DNA from: Caryophanales bacterium
Lineage (GTDB): Bacteria > Bacillota_I > Bacilli_A > RFN20 > CAG-826
Assembly: GCA_016290145.1 (NCBI GenBank)
Contig: JAEESX010000007.1
Location: forward strand, 1 to 38,258
DNA length: 38,258 nt
Direction of reading: 5' to 3'
Below, one piece after another: positions 8,406-17,472 of the stretch. The position numbers were made by a program, and so were the translations under genes. The notes beneath the pieces are model-generated. The model saw only the letters and a program-made list of their open reading frames with translations, made no database searches and was not told where the DNA came from. Numbering within the stretch: the first letter of the stretch is position 1; every line of letters starts with the position of its first letter.

Positions 8406-10217
8406 ATGTTATTCGGACGTTACATCAACAAATACTATCTCAGGTACGCCATCTTCTTCATTATCGGAGTGGCGGCTTTGGTCGTGGTTGATATTTTACA
8501 GCTCAAAGTTCCGGAATATTTAGGCCAGATCGTAGATTTCTTAAATGAAGCCGATGAAATCGGCTCATTATCTAAGGAAGTAACGGAAGAAATATTACAT
8601 ATCATCATTGCCACTTTAGTTATTGCCGGTGGAATGATGCTTGGAAGAATGCTTTGGAGATTTACCATCTTCCACGCAGCTTTCAAAATTGAAGCAAATC
8701 TAAGAGAACAAATGTTTTTAAAAGCGGAACGCTTGTCTCAAAGATATTATCACGAGAATAAAGTTGGTACCGTTATGGCGTGGTTCACTAACGACATCGA
8801 TAACATCTCAGAATTCTTTGGATGGGGCACAATTATGCTTGTTGATGCTGCATTCATGTCAGTATTTGTTATCGTGAAAATGGTTCAGTTAGACTGGGTC
8901 TTATCCTGTATCGCCTTTATCCCAATTATTCTCATCGTTGTTTGGGGCGTTTTCGTAGAAAGAATAATGGCGCAACGCTGGGATATGAGACAAAAATCCT
9001 TTGATGATTTATATGATTTCTCACAAGAAACATTCACTGGTATCGGTGTTGTTAAAGCATTCGTCAAAGAAACTCAACAATTACACGCTTTCGCTAAACT
9101 AGCGAGAAAAGATAAAAACACTAACGTTTCATTCGCGAGAATTTCCATTGTCTTTGATATTTTGATTGGTATCATTATTGCCCTTATCTCATCTATTGTT
9201 ATGGGCTTCGGTGGATGGTTTGTCTATTCCTTTATTTCTGGCAATCCAGTAGTGATCTTTGGCCACGCAGTTAATTTGAACTTAGGTGGCTTAGTGACAT
9301 TCCTTGGTTACTTTGACTTACTCATTTGGCCAATGATCGCTATGGGACAAATGATTTCTATGTACTCTAGAAGTAGAACCTCTTTAAAGAGAATTACTCA
9401 TTTCTTAGATGAACCAGAAGAAGTTTGTAACAAAGAAGGTGCGATTGTTTTAAAAGATGTCGCAGGCAAAATCACATTTAATAATTTCTCGTTCACATAT
9501 CCAGGAAGTAAGAATCCTTCCTTAAAGAATATTTCTTTAGAAATAAACGCTGGTGAAACCGTCGGTATTGTCGGCAAGATTGGCTGTGGTAAAACCACAT
9601 TAGTCAATTCTTTATTGCACTTATATAACATCGATGAAAACGCTATTCAGATTGATGACAATGATCTTATGAACTGCAATATCCAATCTCTAAGAAAGAA
9701 TATCGCTTACGTTCCACAAGATAATTTCTTATTCTCGGATAAAATTAGCAATAACATTTCCTTTGCTGATGACACAATGACGATGGATAAGATTGTGGAG
9801 AGTGCAAGATTTGCTGATATCAACAAAGACCTCAGCGGATTTAAAGAAGGCTATAACACCGTTTCAGGTGAAAGAGGTGTGACACTTTCTGGTGGTCAAA
9901 AACAAAGAATTTCTATCGCAAGAGCGTACGCGAAGAACGCTCCGATTATGATTTTAGATGACTCTGTCAGCGCGGTTGACGTGAAGACAGAAGAAACAAT
10001 TTTACATAACATCCGTGAAGCAAGACAAGGCAAAACCACTTTAGTGGTTGCTTCTCGTGTTTCCACGGTTAGTCACTTAGATAAAATCATCGTTTTAAAT
10101 GATGGTGAACTCGAAGCTTTTGGTTCTCATAAGGAACTTTTAAAGACCTCACCAACATATCAAAAGATGGTTTATCTCCAAGAATTAGAAAGAGAAGTGG
10201 AAGGAGGTAACGAATAA
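8406..10217 (+). CDS. ABC transporter, fused TMD-NBD (heterodimer subunit with noncanonical Walker B Asp)
   Basis: Walker A GKIGCGKTT, signature LSGGQKQR, Walker B MILDDSVSAVD. Confidence 0.93.
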   Translation: MLFGRYINKYYLRYAIFFIIGVAALVVVDILQLKVPEYLGQIVDFLNEADEIGSLSKEVTEEILHIIIATLVIAGGMMLGRMLWRFTIFHAAFKIEANLREQMFLKAERLSQRYYHENKVGTVMAWFTNDIDNISEFFGWGTIMLVDAAFMSVFVIVKMVQLDWVLSCIAFIPIILIVVWGVFVERIMAQRWDMRQKSFDDLYDFSQETFTGIGVVKAFVKETQQLHAFAKLARKDKNTNVSFARISIVFDILIGIIIALISSIVMGFGGWFVYSFISGNPVVIFGHAVNLNLGGLVTFLGYFDLLIWPMIAMGQMISMYSRSRTSLKRITHFLDEPEEVCNKEGAIVLKDVAGKITFNNFSFTYPGSKNPSLKNISLEINAGETVGIVGKIGCGKTTLVNSLLHLYNIDENAIQIDDNDLMNCNIQSLRKNIAYVPQDNFLFSDKISNNISFADDTMTMDKIVESARFADINKDLSGFKEGYNTVSGERGVTLSGGQKQRISIARAYAKNAPIMILDDSVSAVDVKTEETILHNIREARQGKTTLVVASRVSTVSHLDKIIVLNDGELEAFGSHKELLKTSPTYQKMVYLQELEREVEGGNE

Positions 10218-10218
10218 T

Positions 10219-11988
10219 ATGGCTGCTGAAGATTTAGACAAGCTTAAAGGTGATAAAAAGATTCCTGCTAAAGTCATGCTTAAACGTACATGGTCATATG
10301 TAAAACCAGAATGGCCATCGCTTTTGCTTGCCATGCTTTTAGTTATCCTCGGTGTTGTGATTGATATTGCTTTTCCACTTTTCATGAAGCAACTAACTGA
10401 CACACTTAACACACCAACAAGTGAAACACTCAAAATCATTTTAATGATTACCATCGGTTATTTCGGCGCTTCCTTAATATTCGGTGTCATCTCATACTTT
10501 GAAGCGATGATCTTACAAAAGGCTGGTCAAAGAGTGGTCGAGAAACTCCGTATGGAAGTCTTTGACCATATCCTTCATATGTCACAAAACCAATTCAACG
10601 AGATGCCAGTTGGTTCCTTAGTTACAAGAGTAGTGTCTTATACTTCTTCCTTATCAGAACTATTCACATCTATCCTTGTTAACTTAGTTAAAAACGTCTT
10701 AGAAATCGTTGGCGTCTACGCGATGATGTTCTTCATTTCTTGGAAGTTATCTTTAGTGATGCTTGGATTCGTCGCTGTTGTCTTTGCGGTTTCCTTAATC
10801 TTTAGAAAAGTCATTCATAAGATATTCACACAAGAGAGAAAATACATCTCTGATTTGAATACCTTCTTAAATGAAAACCTCTCAGGTATGAAGATTATTC
10901 AAATCTTCAACCAAGAGAAGAGAAAGCACAAAGAGTTCGATAAGAAGAACAACGATTTAAGAAGAGTGAGATACAAGGTCTTAGTGGCATTTGGTATTTA
11001 TCGTCCACTTATTTCCTTCATCTACTTTGCCGCAGTAGCAACCACATTCTCATTCGCTCTCCAACTTATTATCGGAGCAGGTGAAGTCGTGGCCTTCTAC
11101 TTATACTTATCCAAGTTCTTTAACCCAATTCAAACAATTGCTGATCAACTCAACGGTATCCAAAGAGCGGTTACCGCAAGCGAAAGGTTATTTAACCTTA
11201 TGGATGTTAAACCAGATGTCTTAGATCAACCAGATGCCTTAGAAATCGACCATTTCGAAGGAAAGATTGAGTTCAAGAACGTGTGGTTTGCTTATAAGGA
11301 AGAAGAATGGATCTTAAAAGACGTCTCATTTACCATTAATCCACGTGAAACATGTGCCTTCGTTGGTGCGACAGGCGCAGGCAAAACAACCATCCTCGGA
11401 CTCATCGTTCGTAACTATGAAATCCAAAAAGGTCAAATCCTCATTGACGGCATGGATATCAAGAAGATAAAGATAAAATCTTTAAGAAGAGCGATTGGTC
11501 AGATGCTACAAGATGTGTTCTTGTTCTCCGGAACCATCAAAAATAACATCACATTAAGAGATGATAGATTCACCCAAGAAGAGATTGAAGAAACATGCCG
11601 ATATGTGAACGCTGATAAGTTCATTGAAAAACTTGAACATAAATATGATGAGGAAGTTATCGAACGTGGTGAGAACTATTCCCAAGGACAAAGACAACTC
11701 TTATCCTTTGCAAGAACAGTTATCCATAAACCACAAATCCTCATTCTTGATGAAGCTACAGCAAACATCGATACCGAGACTGAAGTCTTAATCCAAGACT
11801 CCTTAGAAAAGATTAAGAACATTGGTACAATGTTAATCGTTGCTCACCGTCTCTCCACGGTCCAAAAAGCCGATCAGATTATCGTGCTTCAAAATGGTGA
11901 GATTGCGGAGCGTGGTACACATCAACAACTACTTAAAAATCACGGTTATTATTACAAACTGTATAAACTCCAATTTGAGGAAAGATAA
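10219..11988 (+). CDS. ABC transporter, fused TMD-NBD (partner subunit)
   Basis: Walker A GATGAGKTT, signature-like YSQGQRQLLS, Walker B ILILDEATANID; starts 1 nt after the previous stop. Confidence 0.93.
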   Translation: MAAEDLDKLKGDKKIPAKVMLKRTWSYVKPEWPSLLLAMLLVILGVVIDIAFPLFMKQLTDTLNTPTSETLKIILMITIGYFGASLIFGVISYFEAMILQKAGQRVVEKLRMEVFDHILHMSQNQFNEMPVGSLVTRVVSYTSSLSELFTSILVNLVKNVLEIVGVYAMMFFISWKLSLVMLGFVAVVFAVSLIFRKVIHKIFTQERKYISDLNTFLNENLSGMKIIQIFNQEKRKHKEFDKKNNDLRRVRYKVLVAFGIYRPLISFIYFAAVATTFSFALQLIIGAGEVVAFYLYLSKFFNPIQTIADQLNGIQRAVTASERLFNLMDVKPDVLDQPDALEIDHFEGKIEFKNVWFAYKEEEWILKDVSFTINPRETCAFVGATGAGKTTILGLIVRNYEIQKGQILIDGMDIKKIKIKSLRRAIGQMLQDVFLFSGTIKNNITLRDDRFTQEEIEETCRYVNADKFIEKLEHKYDEEVIERGENYSQGQRQLLSFARTVIHKPQILILDEATANIDTETEVLIQDSLEKIKNIGTMLIVAHRLSTVQKADQIIVLQNGEIAERGTHQQLLKNHGYYYKLYKLQFEER

Positions 11989-12010
11989 AGCACATTATAT
12001 GGGCTTTTTC
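11987..12010 (+). terminator. Weak terminator after ABC pair
   Basis: AAAGC...GCTTTTTC with short imperfect stem. Confidence 0.45.
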
Positions 12011-12055
12011 TTTTACTAATAAAGGGTCATTCCTTTTATTTTCTTTATAAAATAA

Positions 12056-14293
12056 ATGAATAGTTGTAAGATATTTGTGTATATGGAAAAAGCGAAAGTA
12101 TTAAAAGTTAATGGTGGTTATCCTCTACATACCTTTGAAGAAGTAGAGGACATTTACTCCGTTTACATTACTTCTGTTGAAGATAAAAGAATGATTCGTG
12201 AGGCCTATGATTTCATTATGGCCAAACACGAAGGTCAGTTAAGAAGAAGTGGTGAACCATATTATCACCATCTTTTAGAAGTCGCTTATATTCTCGCCCA
12301 ATTACACTGCGGTCCTAAAACCATTGCCGCAGGTTTATTACACGATGTCGTTGAAGACACAGATACATCTATCGAAGACATCAAAAGAAGATGGGGCGAA
12401 GAAGTTGCGAGTATCGTTGACTCCTTAACCAAGATTCAAAGATTAAAGTTATCAAAGATAACAAGTGAAGAATTCGAAGCCGAAGACCATAGAAAGATCT
12501 TCTTAGGTATGGCCAAAGATATCCGTGTTATCTTAATTAAACTCGCTGACCGTTTACATAATATGCGCACATTAGACGCGCTTAATCCTGACCGTCAATT
12601 AGCGCTTTCAAATGAAACGATGGATGTCTTTGTTCCTATCGCTCACCGCTTAGGTCTTGATGTCATTAAGAGTGAATTAGAAGACTTATGTCTTAAATAT
12701 TTACAACCAACAAGATATGAAGAAATCACCAAACTTCTTTCTAAGAAAGCCAAGACTATGGGTAAATCCCTAGACTCCTTAAAGAAGAAGATTGCGGATA
12801 TTCTCTTCGAACATAATCTTCCATTTGATATCTCATCTCGTGTTAAATCCATTTATTCGATTTATCGAAAGATGTATATCAAGGGCCATCCATTTGATGA
12901 AATTTATGATATCTTAGCCCTTCGTATCATTACTCAAACAGAGATTCAATGTTACGAAATCCTCGGCTTAATTCATAAGTCATATAAACCAGTTCCTGGC
13001 CGTTTCAAGGATTACATTGCTATGCCAAAAGCTAACATGTATCAATCCTTGCATACCACAGTCGTCGGTGGTGATGGAAACTTCTATGAAGTGCAAATCA
13101 GAACCGAAGAAATGGACAAAATCGCGGAGACAGGCGTTGCTGCGCACTGGGCGTATAAAGAAGGAAACGGCTATAACTCCCGTAAGGAACAACAGGAAAT
13201 CGAAAACAAGTTGCACTGGTTCAGAGACTTTGTCTCTATGTCTAATTCTGATGAACATAGCGACGCAAAAGAATACATGGATAACCTTACCCATGACATC
13301 TTTGAAGCCAATGTCTATGTCTTCACACCAAAAGGCAAAGTCGTGGAACTCCCACAAGGCAGTACACCAGTCGACTTCGCTTATCACATTCATACACGTG
13401 TTGGTGATACATGCGTCGGTGCACTCGTCAATGGCGTGATGGTTCCATTAAACACCATCCTTAAAACCGGTGACTTAGTGGAAATTAAAACCAACAAGAA
13501 TTCATCGCCAAGTGAAGGCTGGCTAGACTTCGTTAAATCTAACGCGGCGAAATCCGCTGTTAAGAAATATATCGCAAAGAAGAACATGGAACTTATCAGA
13601 GAAGATAAGATTTCCAAAGGAAAACAATCATGTTTAGATGCCTTCCATGACCGTGCGGTTGAGGAAGAAGAGATGATGAAATATCTCGAAGATCCAAAAC
13701 TCCTCGATCACTTCGGATTCGATAATGTCGAAGACTTATTCATGGGCATCGCTGGAAGAAAACCAGTTCCAAGTGCGATTATCGATTACTTACATATTAA
13801 ACGTCCAATTCAACTTCCTACTGGTGGAAGAGTGAAAACTAAATCTGGTGATAACTGTCCAGTCTATTGCCGTGGTGTTGGCAAGATTGCTATTAGCTTA
13901 TCTAACTGCTGTACACCAATTCCAGGCGATGACATTGTCGGATATGTTACCAAAGGTAAAGGTATCGCTGTTCACCGTAAGAGCTGTCCAAATGTCGCAA
14001 ATGAGGCACAAAGACTAGTGGAAGTTTTATGGAGAGATGACATTGAGTTTGCAACTTACCCTGTGGATGTACTTATCCAAGCAGGTGACAGAAACAACTT
14101 ATTAGTCGATATTATGTCCACACTTACCGCTGCGAAGGTGAGCATTAATAATTTGCATGCTCGCTTAAATAACACAGGCGGCGTGGATATCAGCGCAACG
14201 CTCATGGTGAGTGATGCGAAGAGACTTAACGATGTGTTCAACATCTTAAGATCTGTAAATGGCATCTACTCAATCACCAGAGTGACGCACTAA
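12056..14293 (+). CDS. rel: Bifunctional (p)ppGpp synthetase/hydrolase Rel
   Basis: HD domain HHLLEVAYILAQL...LLHDVVEDTD, synthetase RFKDYIAMPKANMYQSLHTTV, TGS domain VFTPKGKVVELPQGSTPVDFAY, ACT domain. Start may be 12083. Confidence 0.97.
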   Translation: MNSCKIFVYMEKAKVLKVNGGYPLHTFEEVEDIYSVYITSVEDKRMIREAYDFIMAKHEGQLRRSGEPYYHHLLEVAYILAQLHCGPKTIAAGLLHDVVEDTDTSIEDIKRRWGEEVASIVDSLTKIQRLKLSKITSEEFEAEDHRKIFLGMAKDIRVILIKLADRLHNMRTLDALNPDRQLALSNETMDVFVPIAHRLGLDVIKSELEDLCLKYLQPTRYEEITKLLSKKAKTMGKSLDSLKKKIADILFEHNLPFDISSRVKSIYSIYRKMYIKGHPFDEIYDILALRIITQTEIQCYEILGLIHKSYKPVPGRFKDYIAMPKANMYQSLHTTVVGGDGNFYEVQIRTEEMDKIAETGVAAHWAYKEGNGYNSRKEQQEIENKLHWFRDFVSMSNSDEHSDAKEYMDNLTHDIFEANVYVFTPKGKVVELPQGSTPVDFAYHIHTRVGDTCVGALVNGVMVPLNTILKTGDLVEIKTNKNSSPSEGWLDFVKSNAAKSAVKKYIAKKNMELIREDKISKGKQSCLDAFHDRAVEEEEMMKYLEDPKLLDHFGFDNVEDLFMGIAGRKPVPSAIIDYLHIKRPIQLPTGGRVKTKSGDNCPVYCRGVGKIAISLSNCCTPIPGDDIVGYVTKGKGIAVHRKSCPNVANEAQRLVEVLWRDDIEFATYPVDVLIQAGDRNNLLVDIMSTLTAAKVSINNLHARLNNTGGVDISATLMVSDAKRLNDVFNILRSVNGIYSITRVTH

Positions 14294-14324
14294 TTAATAA
14301 ATTAATTACGAAAGGAAATATATT

Positions 14325-15668
14325 ATGGGAATTATCAATGTTAAAGGTACACACGATATCATTGGTGGCGAAGCTGAAAGTTACTCCTACGTTGAAAACG
14401 TTATGAGTCAAATCGCTTCATTCTTCGCTTTTAAACAAGTGAGACCTCCAGTGCTCGAACATAGCGAATTATTCGTTCGTGGTGTCGGCGAAAGTTCTGA
14501 TGTCGTTAGAAAAGAAATGTACACATTTGATGATAAAGGTGGAAGAAGCTTAACACTTCGTCCTGAATTTACCGCAGGTATTATGCGTTTGATCGTGCAA
14601 AACAAACTTTTGCCAATCAGTGAATTACCATTAAAGTTCTATTATTGTGGTCCAGTCTTCCGTTATGAAAGACCACAACTCGGTAGATATCGTCAATTCA
14701 ATCAATTCGGCGTGGAGTCTGTCGGACACGCAAGTCCATACGCAGATGTGGAAGTAATTTCACTTGCGTATACAATTCTCCAAAGCTTAGGTTTACAAAA
14801 TGTCACCATTAAGATTAACACCTTAGGTGATGAAGCATCTCGTGATGCATATCGCGCTGCTCTTAAAGGTTTCTTTAAGGATAAAGTCGAAAACATGTGC
14901 GAAGACTGCAGAATGAGATATCAAATCAATCCTTTAAGAATCCTCGACTGCAAAGTCCCAAGCGATCAAGAAATCGTTAAGGACGCTCCAAAGATGAGTC
15001 ATTACATCTCTGAAGCCAGCCAAAAGAGATTCTCTCAAGTATTAGAATCCTTAGAAGCAATGGGAATTCCTTACGAAGTAGATGATACTTTAGTGCGTGG
15101 TCTAGACTACTACAGCGAAACAGTATTCGAATTCCATTACGTTAGTAATAAAGGCAATGACTACGGCGCCATCGGTGCTGGTGGTCACTACGATAAATTA
15201 GTCCACGAAATCGGTGGACCAGATGCACCAGGCGTTGGCTTTAGCTTTGGTGTAGAAAGACTTGTTAGTGTTTTAACTGATGATGGTTTATTAGAACAAG
15301 CCGAAGTCAAACTTGATGCTTATGTTATGCCTTTAGGCATCGAAAGCCAAAAGACCGCTTTAATGGTGGCAAATGACTTGCGTATGCTCGGATATAAGGT
15401 GGACATGTGCTATGACGACGTGAAAATCGGAAACATGTTCAAACGTGCCGAAAAGAAACAAGCAAAGCTTGCTGTCATTATCGGTGAAGAAGAAATTAAA
15501 AATGAATCCGTCATTATCAAGAACATGGAAAGCAAAGAACAAATTACTGTTGCTCTCGCGGACATGTGCGATAAAGTCGACGAATTACTCATCACACATC
15601 ATTGCTGTGGTAAACACAAACACGAAGGCGAATGCTGTGAAGGTGAGAACTGTGAGAAAGGGGAATAG
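14325..15668 (+). CDS. hisS: Histidyl-tRNA synthetase with Cys/His-rich C-terminal tail
   Basis: GTHDI, class II motifs, LVRGLDYYSETVFEF; ends THHCCGKHKHEGECCEGENCEKGE. Confidence 0.96.
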   Translation: MGIINVKGTHDIIGGEAESYSYVENVMSQIASFFAFKQVRPPVLEHSELFVRGVGESSDVVRKEMYTFDDKGGRSLTLRPEFTAGIMRLIVQNKLLPISELPLKFYYCGPVFRYERPQLGRYRQFNQFGVESVGHASPYADVEVISLAYTILQSLGLQNVTIKINTLGDEASRDAYRAALKGFFKDKVENMCEDCRMRYQINPLRILDCKVPSDQEIVKDAPKMSHYISEASQKRFSQVLESLEAMGIPYEVDDTLVRGLDYYSETVFEFHYVSNKGNDYGAIGAGGHYDKLVHEIGGPDAPGVGFSFGVERLVSVLTDDGLLEQAEVKLDAYVMPLGIESQKTALMVANDLRMLGYKVDMCYDDVKIGNMFKRAEKKQAKLAVIIGEEEIKNESVIIKNMESKEQITVALADMCDKVDELLITHHCCGKHKHEGECCEGENCEKGE

Positions 15669-15674
15669 TTCTAT

Positions 15675-17405
15675 ATGGAAAGAACTTGCCGTAATACCGA
15701 ATTATCAATTAAAGATGTTGGCCGTCAAGTCACCCTTTTAGGGTGGGTGGCCAAGAGAAGAAACTTAGGCTCTATTTTATTCATTGATTTGAGAGACCGT
15801 TCTGGGATTATCCAAATCATGGTTAAAGACGCTGATAAAGTTCCTGACATTAGAAATGAATACGTCATCCAAGTTAAAGGTGTCGTTGGTAAGAAAGAAG
15901 TCGCTAATCCAAATCTTAAGACTGGCGAAATCGAAATCATTGCCGATGAAATCGTCGTGGTGAACACTGCGAAGTTAACTCCTTTAATCATTGCTGACGA
16001 AACAGATGCTCTCGAAGAGACAAGATTAAAATATCGTTATCTCGACTTACGTAGACCATGTATGCAAAAATACTTTGATATTAGAGACCAAATTAAGATC
16101 TCCGTTCATAGTTATTTGCACAAACTTCAATTTATTGAAGTTGAAACACCTATGTTATGTGCATCATCACCTGAAGGCGCAAAAGAATATTTGGTACCAA
16201 GTAGATTACATCATGGCTCCTTCTATGCTCTTCCACAAAGCCCACAGATGTTTAAGCAACTCTTAATGGTGGCGGGCTTTGAAAGATATTATCAAGTCGC
16301 GCGTTGCTTCCGTGATGAAGACTTACGTGCGGATAGACAACCAGACTTCACACAAATCGATATTGAAACATCATTTTTAGATCAAGAACAATTCTTGGAG
16401 ATGATGGAAGGCTTGATTCATGAAATATTCATGAACACAATCGGTTATGATGTGAAATTACCACTTCGCCAAATGCCTTATAGAGAAGCCATGGAAAGAT
16501 TTGGTAGTGATAAACCAGATACAAGATTTGGTATTGAACTCAAAGACTTAAAAGAAGTCTTTAAAGATACAACATTCGAAGCCTATAAGAGTGCAGAAAC
16601 CATTAAAGGTATCTGTGTTCCAGGCGTTGCCGCTGAAACAAGCCGTAAAGTTATTGATAACTTAACACTTGAAGCGAAGAAATTCGGTTTAGGCGGTTTA
16701 GCAGTCCTTAAGAAAGAAAACGGGGAATTAACCGGCTCCTTCGTGAAATTCCTTTCTGAGGCCGAAAAAGTGGCCCTAATTAATAAATTAGAAGCAAACG
16801 ATGGTGACATTCTCATCATCTCTGCAGGTGCATACAATCGTGTCACGCCATTACTAGGTGCCTTACGTTTACAATACGGTAAACAACTCGGACTCATTAA
16901 ACCAAATACCTACGACTTATTATGGGTCGTTGACTTCCCAATGTTTGAAAGAGATGTCGAAAGTGGCGCAATCGTTGCTACACACCATCCATTCACTCGT
17001 CCAAAGGACGAAGACCTCAAATACTTGGATGAAGACCCAACCAAAGTCATCTCATACGCCTACGATATCGTTATCAACGGCTATGAAGCAGGTGGTGGTA
17101 CACTTCGTATTTATGACCAAGATGTTCAAAGAAAGATCTTTAACATCCTCGGTTTAAGCGATGCAGAAGTGGAAAAGAAATTCGGTTATTTTGTAAACGC
17201 ATTACAATATGGCACACCTCCACACGCAGGTATGGCATTCGGCTTAGACCGTCTTGCAATGATTCTCGGTGGCACTGATAACATCCGTGATGTCATCGCC
17301 TTCCCAAAGAATTTAGCAGGCGTCGACCCAATGAGCATGGCACCAACAGAAGTGAGTGCTCAACAGCTTGAAGATTTAGGCATTGTCATCAAGGACAAAG
17401 ACTAA
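15675..17405 (+). CDS. aspS: Aspartyl-tRNA synthetase
   Basis: OB-fold N-terminus, RYLDLRR, FRDEDLRADRQPDFTQID, GLDRLAMILGG. Confidence 0.97.
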   Translation: MERTCRNTELSIKDVGRQVTLLGWVAKRRNLGSILFIDLRDRSGIIQIMVKDADKVPDIRNEYVIQVKGVVGKKEVANPNLKTGEIEIIADEIVVVNTAKLTPLIIADETDALEETRLKYRYLDLRRPCMQKYFDIRDQIKISVHSYLHKLQFIEVETPMLCASSPEGAKEYLVPSRLHHGSFYALPQSPQMFKQLLMVAGFERYYQVARCFRDEDLRADRQPDFTQIDIETSFLDQEQFLEMMEGLIHEIFMNTIGYDVKLPLRQMPYREAMERFGSDKPDTRFGIELKDLKEVFKDTTFEAYKSAETIKGICVPGVAAETSRKVIDNLTLEAKKFGLGGLAVLKKENGELTGSFVKFLSEAEKVALINKLEANDGDILIISAGAYNRVTPLLGALRLQYGKQLGLIKPNTYDLLWVVDFPMFERDVESGAIVATHHPFTRPKDEDLKYLDEDPTKVISYAYDIVINGYEAGGGTLRIYDQDVQRKIFNILGLSDAEVEKKFGYFVNALQYGTPPHAGMAFGLDRLAMILGGTDNIRDVIAFPKNLAGVDPMSMAPTEVSAQQLEDLGIVIKDKD

Positions 17406-17429
17406 ATTATAAACAAAGTTTATATAAAA

Positions 17430-17460
17430 ACTGATAATATACTAAAAAACTACTAATAAA
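17430..17460 (-). repeat. ATTAGTA-type 11-bp phased element, copy A
   Basis: + strand aCTGATAATATACTAAAAAACTACTAATAAA; ACT(A/G) triplets at 17430, 17441 and 17452, exactly 11 bp apart. Confidence 0.5.
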
Positions 17461-17472
17461 GGAGTAACAAAA

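Noticed and set aside
12980-13439. 137-aa antisense ORF and 140-aa +frame ORF inside rel
   Set aside because: Both overlap the clearly conserved Rel synthetase/TGS coding frame; no start context or recognisable domain. Shadow ORFs.
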